Assembly: GCA_041569895.1 (NCBI GenBank)
Contig: JBFFXF010000077.1
Coordinates: forward strand, 1 to 28,894
Direction of reading: 5' to 3'
Source: JBFFXF01 sp041569895
GTDB taxonomy: Bacteria; Planctomycetota; UBA8108; JACQVS01
Length of the DNA stretch: 28,894 nt
In this document: positions 23,252 to 28,894 of the stretch, in pieces
Layout: every line of letters begins with the position of its first letter
How positions within the stretch are numbered: position 1 is the first letter of the stretch
Made by a program: the position numbers and the translations under genes
The notes under the pieces: generated by a model
The model's database searches: none
What the model was told of the DNA's origin: nothing
Seen by the model: only the letters and a program-made list of their open reading frames with translations

Positions 23252-24376
23252 TCATGAGTCGTCGTCCGAGATCCTCGAGCCGCGGATCACCTCGCTGCTC
23301 ACTCCCTGGACGAGCTCCGTGCGCACGCCGCCGAGCCATGCGTCCGGGTCGCGGCCGAGCGCCGCGGCCCCGCGGTAGGCGAGGAGCTGCATCGCCAGCG
23401 CCAGCTCGAAAGCCAGCGCGTGCGGGTCCTCGCCGGCCGGCAGCTCGACGCGGGCCGTGCGCTCTCCCGGCCAGCTCTTCCCGCCGCCGATCACCAGCGA
23501 GCGCACGCCGAGTCTCTCCCACGGACCGGTGAGCTCCACGGCGCGCCCGATCGATTCGGAATCCGGCGCCACCACCACCACGAGTGTCCGGTCGTCTGCG
23601 AGGAACATCTCGAGGTGGTTGAACTCCTCGAGGCACTGCGCGTGCGCGGGAACCGCGTACTCGGTGAGCTTCGCCGCGCCGTAGAGGCCGAGAGGGAGGT
23701 GCGGCCCGGAGGCGAGGATGGCGACGCGCTCGCGTCCGGCGAACCAGTCGCGGGTGCCCGCGGCGATCGACTCCGAGAGCGTCGGGAGCAGCGCCGCGAC
23801 GCGACCGGGGATGCCCTCGAGAGCGCTCGCCCGCCCGCCGCCGGCGATCGTCGCCAGCAGGATCTCGACCAGCAGCGTCGCGGTGAACGTCTTCGTCTGC
23901 GCCACCGCGTGGTGGTATCCGGGATACGATCCCGCGGCGAGCTTCTCGGGCGGGCTGGTCCCGAGGACGACCAGCACGTCGACCTCCTCGGCGAGCCGCG
24001 ACTGGGCGTTGTCGGTGACACCGACGACTCGCGCACTGGCGCGGCGTGCGGCGCGGGCAGCCTCGATCGTCCTCGGCGTCCGGCCCGAGACACTCGCCGC
24101 GACGACGAGATCGTCCTCGCCGAGGCGTTTCCCGAGCCAGCGCAGATCCATCGATCGCCAGGCCGCGACCCGCACGCCCGGACGCGGTCCCGACACCGTC
24201 GCGAGCCACGCCGCGGTCAACGCCGAGAAGTACATGTCGCCACAGCCCACGAGGTGGAGACACTTCCAGCGCCGCGACAGCGCGACCTCGTCGATCTCGG
24301 CGCGCGTCGTTCGCAGGACGCGCTCGAGCACGCGAGGCTGTTCGCGGATCTCCTCCTCGATGAATGGAACTGTCAT
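23252..24376 (-). CDS. SIS-domain sugar isomerase/deaminase-like protein
   Basis: This 374-residue protein has two SIS (sugar isomerase) domains, as in the isomerase half of GlmS and in AgaS-type proteins, which bind phosphosugars. The first begins HLVGCGDMYFSALTAAWLA with the serine-rich phosphate loop AASVSGRTPRTIEAA. The second includes LASGPHLPLGLYGAAKLTEY and QCLEEFNHLEMF. In GlmS relatives the second domain has ALKLKE with the catalytic glutamate, and here KLTEY supplies a similar glutamate. The glutamine-amidotransferase half of GlmS is absent. The exact sugar is unknown. The start is an ATG with GAGGG five bases upstream. It is the second gene of a minus-strand operon, 32 bases after the SDR gene. 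Confidence 0.82.
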   Translation of the reverse strand: MTVPFIEEEIREQPRVLERVLRTTRAEIDEVALSRRWKCLHLVGCGDMYFSALTAAWLATVSGPRPGVRVAAWRSMDLRWLGKRLGEDDLVVAASVSGRTPRTIEAARAARRASARVVGVTDNAQSRLAEEVDVLVVLGTSPPEKLAAGSYPGYHHAVAQTKTFTATLLVEILLATIAGGGRASALEGIPGRVAALLPTLSESIAAGTRDWFAGRERVAILASGPHLPLGLYGAAKLTEYAVPAHAQCLEEFNHLEMFLADDRTLVVVVAPDSESIGRAVELTGPWERLGVRSLVIGGGKSWPGERTARVELPAGEDPHALAFELALAMQLLAYRGAAALGRDPDAWLGGVRTELVQGVSSEVIRGSRISDDDS

Positions 24377-24408
24377 CGGCCCTCGGTCATCGGCTCGAGG
24401 CCGTCAGC

Positions 24409-25959
24409 TCACCGGGAGGTCGACCCGACGCCTGCGGGCTCCTCCGGTGACGGCGAGCTCCGGCTCGTGCGCTCGAGCTCTTCAGCGCAGCGCTTGATGC
24501 CGTTCAGCATGCCCCGGAAGACGAGGCCGTGCAGCGGCAGCACGGCGTACCAGTAAAGAAGACCCCAGAGTCCGCGCGGCTGAAAGCGGGCGATCTGGGT
24601 CAGCGCGCACCGACCCGGCTTCTCCTCGAGCGCATCGATCGAGAACGCGAGCAGCGCCTCGCCGGGCAGCTTCATCTCGGCGCGCAGCTCGAGCCGGCGG
24701 TCGGTCTCGATGCCCGTGACGCGCCAGAAGTCGAGCGCGTCGCCGTAGCCGATGTTCTCCGGATCTCGGCGGCCGCGACGCAGCCCGGGCCCGCCGACCA
24801 GACGGTCGAGAAAGCCACGGATGCGCCAGAGAAAATCGGCCGCGTACCAGCCGTTGCCCCCGCCGATCCGGCAGATGGCGCGGAAGATGCACGAGGGTGA
24901 CGCCTCGAGCTCGATTCGGCGGCGGTCGACGAACTGCGAGCCACCTGCCCAGTCAGGGTCGCCGGGAACCGGACCGGCGTCGCTCCACGACGTCTCGACG
25001 TGCCCGGAGTCGAAGTTGACGAGCGCCGCCTCGATCGCCTCGCGAGCGCCGAGCAGCTGCTGCGGCATCAGTCGCGCGGCGTCGTCGTTGCGACAAACGA
25101 CTCGATTGCGAAGCCCCTCGGCGAGCGGTCGCGCGATGCGATGGCTGAGCGGTGTGACCAGGTGGATCCAGAACGAGCTCAGCTTCGGCGTCAGCACCGG
25201 CACGGGAATCACCAGGCGCTTTCGCAACTGTCGCGCCTCGGCCATGATCTCCATCAGGCGCCGGTACGACAGCACGTCGGGTCCGCCGATGTCGAGCGTC
25301 GCGCCGGTGGTCTCGGGGACCTCGAGACAGGCGACCAGATAGTGCAGCACGTTGGAGACCGCGATCGGCTGGCTCTCCGTCTGCACCCACCTCGGTGTGA
25401 TCATCACCGGCAGGCGCTCGACGAGGTAGCGCAGGATCTCGAACGACGCGGATCCGGAGCCGATGATCATCGCCGCACGGAACACCGTCACCGGCACGCC
25501 GCTCGCCTCGAGCGCCTGCTCGACCTCGCGCCGCGACGACAGGTGCTCGCTCAGTCCCTCGCCCGACTCGCCGAGGCCGCCGAGGTAGATGATGCGCTCG
25601 ATCCCGGCGCGCCGCGCCGCCTCCCCGAAGGCCAGCGCGAGCTCGTGATCGCGGGAGGCGTACTCGCTCCCGACCGCCATCATGCTGTGCACGAGGTAGT
25701 AGGCCACCCGGCAGCCGCGCATCGATTCGGCGAGCTCCTGCGGGTTTCCGACGCCGCCGACGACGATCTCGACGCCGTCACGACCCGCCCACGTCCGCGC
25801 CTCGATCTTCCGCCGATTGCGGGCGAGACAGCGCACGCGGTAGCCCCGATCGAGGAGGCGCGGCACGAGCCGGCCCCCGATGTATCCCGTTCCCCCGGTG
25901 ACGAAAACGACGCCACGATCGCCGTCGGGGCTGGTGTCAGTCCGCGCATCCTCGCTCAT
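24409..25959 (-). CDS. SDR-family NAD(P)-binding protein with C-terminal DUF2867
   Basis: This 516-residue protein joins an extended/atypical short-chain dehydrogenase domain (residues about 15-300) to a DUF2867 domain (about 340-495). The nucleotide-binding motif is VFVTGGTGYIGGRLVPRLL, with CLARN after the second strand, and VPVTVFRAAMIIGSGSASFE is typical of the NmrA-like/COG0702 group. The DUF2867 part contains FWRVTGIETDRRLELRAEMK and GLLYWYAVLPLHGLVFRGM. The substrate is unknown. In other bacteria this fusion type is often found in light-regulated clusters with photolyases, which is relevant here though it lies 13 kb from the CarH operon. I chose the ATG at 25959 because the glycine-rich motif follows at the usual distance; no Shine-Dalgarno sequence precedes it. 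It heads an operon with the SIS gene. Confidence 0.88.
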   Translation of the reverse strand: MSEDARTDTSPDGDRGVVFVTGGTGYIGGRLVPRLLDRGYRVRCLARNRRKIEARTWAGRDGVEIVVGGVGNPQELAESMRGCRVAYYLVHSMMAVGSEYASRDHELALAFGEAARRAGIERIIYLGGLGESGEGLSEHLSSRREVEQALEASGVPVTVFRAAMIIGSGSASFEILRYLVERLPVMITPRWVQTESQPIAVSNVLHYLVACLEVPETTGATLDIGGPDVLSYRRLMEIMAEARQLRKRLVIPVPVLTPKLSSFWIHLVTPLSHRIARPLAEGLRNRVVCRNDDAARLMPQQLLGAREAIEAALVNFDSGHVETSWSDAGPVPGDPDWAGGSQFVDRRRIELEASPSCIFRAICRIGGGNGWYAADFLWRIRGFLDRLVGGPGLRRGRRDPENIGYGDALDFWRVTGIETDRRLELRAEMKLPGEALLAFSIDALEEKPGRCALTQIARFQPRGLWGLLYWYAVLPLHGLVFRGMLNGIKRCAEELERTSRSSPSPEEPAGVGSTSR

Positions 25960-25969
25960 GATCCGCAGG

Positions 25970-25998
25970 AGTATTCTCCCTCGCGCGGCCACTGTCAA
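25970..25998 (-). promoter_or_regulatory. Strong, nearly leaderless promoter of the SDR gene
   Basis: On the minus strand a perfect TTGACA (25998-25993), a 17-base spacer and AATACT (25975-25970, four of six) lie directly before the gene. The -10 ends ten bases before the ATG, so the leader would be only about three bases, which explains the missing ribosome site. Confidence 0.6.
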
Positions 25999-26127
25999 GG
26001 CGTGCTGGCCCCCCCGGCCCGCACGATGGCCGCACAATGACCCAAAAAAAAAGCGTGCGCCCGGCCGCATCATCGCGGACATTCGTGGGTGGGGCGCCGA
26101 CGACCGCAACCAGCGGAGGAGGCCCCC

Positions 26128-27759
26128 ATGCACCCCTCGCGACCGTCACGCCACCCGGCGCGGCTGCCCCTCCTGGCGGCTGCTCTCCTCGTCCTCGTTC
26201 CCGGCGCCACGCCTCTCGGAGCCCGCGATTGCAACCAGAACGGCGTCGCGGACGCCGACGACGTCGCGGCGGGAACCAGCCCCGACTGCAACGGCAACGG
26301 GATCCCCGACGAATGCGACCTGGCCGACACCATGGACCTCGAGGCGTCGGCCCCGATGACGGGCGTCTCGAACCCGCGTGAGGCGGCGCTGGGCGACCTC
26401 GACGGCGACGGGCACCTCGACCTGGTCGCCACGGACGGCCAGGGGATCGCGGTGATGCGCGGCCGCGGCGACGGGACCTTCGCGGCGAAGACGCACCTCT
26501 CGACCGGTCGCGATCTGCCGGTGGCGGTGCTCCTGCGTGACTTCGACGGCGACGAGACGCTCGACGTGCTGACGGCGAACCAGGTCGGCGCCGACGTGAC
26601 CATCTTCGGGGGAGTCGGCGACGGGAAGCTCGAAGCCGCGCAGGTGTACGCGCTCGGCGCGGAGCCCGCCGACGTCGTTGCCGCCGACCTCGACGACAAC
26701 GGCTGGCTCGACGTCGTCACCGCGAACAGCGAGTCGAGCAGCTTCTCGGTCCTGATGGCGAGGGGAGACGGCTCCTTCTTCGAGGCGGCGGTCCTCGACG
26801 TCAACCGGACGCACGTCCGCGAGCCGCAGACCCTGCTCCCGGGCGACTTCGACGGCGACGGCATCGTCGACCTCGTGGTGACCAGCAACCCGAGGACGAT
26901 CTCGCTGCTCACCGGCCGCGGGGACGGCGACTTCAATCCGGCGCGCATCATCGTCACGCCGCGGTGTCCGTCCCCGTACGGGCTCGTCGCGGCGGATTTC
27001 GACGGCAACGGCGCGAACGACTTCGCGGTCACCAGTCTCGGCGCCGACGATGTCACCGTGTTTCTGGGCGAGGGCGATGGACGGTTCATCTACTCGCACG
27101 CCTATCGCGTCCGTGGCGAGCCGCGATCGATCGTCGCGGCCGACCTCGACGGCGACGGCGCGCTCGACCTGGCCACCGCCGACCGCGCCGCGAACGGCGT
27201 GTCGGTGCTCCTCGGCGACAACGAGGGGATGTTCGGGGAGGCGCTCGTCTTTCCCGCCGGCGAGGGGCCCTGGTCGATCGCGGCGGGCGACGTCGACGGC
27301 GACGAATCGCCGGACCTCGTGACGGCGCATCCCGACAGCGACGGGATCACCATCCACCTCAACCGCCACGCGCCGGTCGTCTCGCACGACTGCAACGAGA
27401 ACGGACTCCCCGACGAGTGCGACATCGCCTCGGGCACGAGCATCGACCTCGACAGCGACGAGCAGCCGGACGAGTGCGGCCAGCGCTTCCGCCGCGGCGA
27501 CACCAACGGCGACGGCGAGATGGGCATCGGGGACCCCGTGCTGCTGCTCACCCACCTCTTCCTGGCGCGAGGCGTGCGCATCGACTGCGACGACGCGGCG
27601 GACTCGAACGACGACGGCCGTCTGCAGATCGCCGACGCCGTCTTCACCCTCGAGTACCTCTTCCTCGGCGGCCGCAAACCATCACCGCCCTTCGACACCT
27701 GCGGAGCGGACCCGACCGGCGACCGGTTGCCGTGCACGTCGTACACTGCGTGCCCGTGA
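26128..27759 (+). CDS. Secreted FG-GAP/VCBS propeller protein with dockerin-type C-terminus
   Basis: This 543-residue protein starts at an ATG with a very good ribosome site (GGAGGAGG at 26115-26122). A signal peptide is clear (ARLPLLAAALLVLVPGATPLGA). Next come calcium-binding motifs of the DC-N-NG-PDECD type (about residues 33-65), a pattern common in planctomycetes. Residues about 80-410 hold seven FG-GAP/VCBS repeats, each with a DxDGDG-like calcium loop (LGDLDGDGHLDLV through AGDVDGDESPDLV), predicting a seven-bladed beta-propeller. Another PDECD motif pair follows, then from about 454 to 514 a dockerin-like domain with two EF-hand loops (DTNGDGEMGIGD and DSNDDGRLQIAD) and the terminal FLGG signature. 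It is likely a cell-surface or secreted protein; its binding partner is unknown. The following gene has the same C-terminal domain. Confidence 0.9.
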   Translation: MHPSRPSRHPARLPLLAAALLVLVPGATPLGARDCNQNGVADADDVAAGTSPDCNGNGIPDECDLADTMDLEASAPMTGVSNPREAALGDLDGDGHLDLVATDGQGIAVMRGRGDGTFAAKTHLSTGRDLPVAVLLRDFDGDETLDVLTANQVGADVTIFGGVGDGKLEAAQVYALGAEPADVVAADLDDNGWLDVVTANSESSSFSVLMARGDGSFFEAAVLDVNRTHVREPQTLLPGDFDGDGIVDLVVTSNPRTISLLTGRGDGDFNPARIIVTPRCPSPYGLVAADFDGNGANDFAVTSLGADDVTVFLGEGDGRFIYSHAYRVRGEPRSIVAADLDGDGALDLATADRAANGVSVLLGDNEGMFGEALVFPAGEGPWSIAAGDVDGDESPDLVTAHPDSDGITIHLNRHAPVVSHDCNENGLPDECDIASGTSIDLDSDEQPDECGQRFRRGDTNGDGEMGIGDPVLLLTHLFLARGVRIDCDDAADSNDDGRLQIADAVFTLEYLFLGGRKPSPPFDTCGADPTGDRLPCTSYTACP

Positions 27760-27804
27760 GTGAGCGGGTGGCGGGAGGGATTCGACCGACGGGCTGAACT
27801 GTCG

Positions 27805-27833
27805 TTGGGGCCCGGTCGGGCGCGGGCTACAAT
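27805..27833 (+). promoter_or_regulatory. Putative promoter of the last secreted protein gene
   Basis: TTGGGG (27805-27810) and TACAAT (27828-27833, five of six) are 17 bases apart in the 146-base gap before the gene at 27906. The -10 is good and the -35 weak. Confidence 0.45.
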
Positions 27834-27905
27834 GATCCGACGCCCGATGGAATGCGCTGCACTGCTCTCGGCTCTTGACGCGAGGCGCGAGGGCGCCGAC
27901 GTACC

Positions 27906-28724
27906 ATGACCCCCGCCATTCTCTTTCTGGTGTGCGCGCACGTCCCTGCGCAGGCGAAGCCGGCGAGCCCGTCGCTGATCGCCGTCCTGCGTGACCCCGC
28001 GCCGTTTTACTCCTCCGCCGGGTCAGCAGGAAGGGTCGTCGTGGACGTTTTTCTGCAGTCATCCGCCCGCGAGCTTCATTCGGTCAGTTTCGGCATACAG
28101 GTCGAACCGCCTCTTCTCATTCCCGTTGGAGGATTGAGCCTGAGCGACGGACTGTTTCGCTTCTGGGGAGGCTGCACCTGCGTCGCGGCGACCCGTAGCG
28201 ATAACGGACGCACCTCGAGCGTGGCGCTCTTTGGCGGGATCAACAACGTCGTCGTGCCGATCGAACGCGGGACACTGCACCTTGGCCATATCCCGTTCCA
28301 CGTCGACCGGGACTCGGAGACGCCTCAGATGGCTCGAATCCGGATCGGCGAGGACGTGCGCTTTTCTCCCGAGCCACCCCGGGCGAATTTCGGCGCCGGC
28401 GAGGTCCAGCTGGAGCCCGCCGACGAGCTGACGATCACCGTCCAGCGGCGTCCGTTCCTTCGCGGCGACACCAACAGCGATGGAAGCCTCGACGTCGCCG
28501 ACGCTGTCTTTTTCGTGCAGGTCGCGTTCCTCCGCGGCCCGGGATCCTTTGAGTGTAGCAACGCTGCGGATGCGAACGACGACAACGCACTCGACATCTC
28601 CGACCCCATCTTCATCCTGAACTTCCTCTTCCTCGGTGGCCCGCCGCCTGCTCCTCCGTATCCGGCACCCGGCTACGACAGGAACTTCCTGTCGCCGGAA
28701 CGGACCGGTTGTGCTGGATTCTGA
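27906..28724 (+). CDS. Secreted cohesin-like/dockerin-type protein
   Basis: This 272-residue protein has a short signal peptide (MTPAILFLVCAHVPAQA), a beta-rich region of about 150 residues, and a dockerin-like C-terminus. The beta region (VVVDVFLQSSARELHSVSFG and onward) resembles the cohesin-like modules found next to such C-termini in planctomycete proteins, but the match is by pattern only. Residues about 185-246 hold two EF-hand loops (DTNSDGSLDVAD and DANDDNALDISD) each followed by a hydrophobic helix, ending FLFLGGPPPAPP. The ribosome site is poor (GCGAGGG, 14 bases away), so the start is less certain; no earlier in-frame start gives a better signal peptide. The carrier of both a cohesin-like and a dockerin-like region could self-assemble or pair with the preceding protein; this is inference. 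Confidence 0.78.
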   Translation: MTPAILFLVCAHVPAQAKPASPSLIAVLRDPAPFYSSAGSAGRVVVDVFLQSSARELHSVSFGIQVEPPLLIPVGGLSLSDGLFRFWGGCTCVAATRSDNGRTSSVALFGGINNVVVPIERGTLHLGHIPFHVDRDSETPQMARIRIGEDVRFSPEPPRANFGAGEVQLEPADELTITVQRRPFLRGDTNSDGSLDVADAVFFVQVAFLRGPGSFECSNAADANDDNALDISDPIFILNFLFLGGPPPAPPYPAPGYDRNFLSPERTGCAGF

Positions 28725-28745
28725 GACAGCGGGAGCATGAATCGC

Positions 28746-28762
28746 CGCACGCTACGCGTGCG
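28746..28762. repeat. Stem-loop 1 of the 3' array
   Basis: CGCACGC-TAC-GCGTGCG is a perfect 7-base stem with a 3-base loop, 22 bases after the last stop codon. Confidence 0.6.
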
Positions 28763-28769
28763 CGGTCAT

Positions 28770-28800
28770 CCCTTTGTTCGGCCTTGAGCCGAACAAAGGG
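28770..28800. terminator. Stem-loop 2 of the 3' array, possible terminator
   Basis: CCCTTTGTTCGGC and GCCGAACAAAGGG form a perfect 13-base stem around a 5-base loop (CTTGA). Its position, 46 bases after the stop codon, suits a transcription end, but no T-run follows. Its right arm shares five bases (AAGGG) with the next stem. Confidence 0.55.
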
Positions 28801-28831
28801 GCGACACCTCTACCCGCCGGTGTCGCCCCTT
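28796..28831. terminator. Stem-loop 3 of the 3' array, overlaps stem-loop 2
   Basis: AAGGGGCGACACC and GGTGTCGCCCCTT form a perfect 13-base stem with a 10-base loop. Because AAGGG at 28796-28800 is needed by both stems 2 and 3, both cannot form completely at once. A 6-base stem (GGTCGC-TCC-GCGACC, 28833-28847) follows two bases later. No protein frame is evident from 28725 to the window end. Confidence 0.55.
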
Positions 28832-28894
28832 CGGTCGCTCCGCGACCTACCCCACCGCGGCAACCCACACTGCCTGCCCCTGGGGCTGGCGCGA

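Noticed and set aside
23226..23378. Short plus-strand frame after a purine-rich stretch containing AGGAGG
   Set aside because: The ribosome-like site is too far upstream, and most of the frame is antisense to the conserved end of the SIS-domain gene.
26044..26053. Run of ten A residues as a terminator tail on the minus strand
   Set aside because: No stem lies beside it, and it is upstream of the SDR promoter rather than downstream of a minus-strand gene.

Overview
The window is a GC-rich bacterial chromosome segment, densely packed with about 20 protein genes. I see no rRNA, tRNA, CRISPR array or intact mobile element. Two secreted proteins near the right end carry a C-terminal pattern (RGDTN.DG...DPI..L.FLFLGG) and DC-N-NG-PDECD calcium-binding motifs. 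These are most familiar from Planctomycetota, especially marine environmental lineages, so I infer a planctomycete or close relative. That assignment rests on remembered family patterns, not on a search.

Layout. 1-485: no gene; a G-rich block with repeated GACCCTGGGTC palindromes. 486-2846: secreted PKD-domain protein of unknown role. 2911-8236: a repair pair, full-length Lhr helicase overlapping a Nei-type DNA glycosylase, the same adjacency as in mycobacteria. 8196-8651 (minus): ferritin-like protein with an operator-like palindrome in its promoter. 8894-13011: a light-response operon with a CarH/LitR-type B12 regulator, a COG3380-type FAD oxidoreductase, an unknown 113-aa protein and an iron-sulfur photolyase of the PhrB class. 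13092-16655: large MscK/MscM-like mechanosensitive channel. 16781-20248: a RimB-like retropepsin with a poly-lysine tail, RimK glutamate ligase, an AstE/aspartoacylase-like amidohydrolase and a DUF389 membrane protein. 20268-22392 (minus): DUF2383 four-helix protein, type II NADH dehydrogenase and LapA-like membrane protein. 22576-23148: MarR regulator. 23252-25959 (minus): SDR-DUF2867 protein followed by a SIS-domain sugar isomerase-like protein. 26128-28724: two secreted dockerin-type proteins, one with a seven-repeat FG-GAP propeller and one with a cohesin-like domain. 28725-28894: a non-coding run of consecutive stem-loops.

Two gene groups look like functional systems. The first joins light sensing (CarH) to DNA photorepair (PhrB) with a flavoprotein and a small protein of unknown function. 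The second joins an ATP-grasp glutamate ligase (RimK) to two putative hydrolases that could trim or remove what it adds; the poly-lysine tail on the protease is the oddest coding feature here. Several genes without a Shine-Dalgarno sequence (lhr, DUF2383, SDR) have a -10-like box 6-10 nt before the ATG, suggesting leaderless mRNAs.
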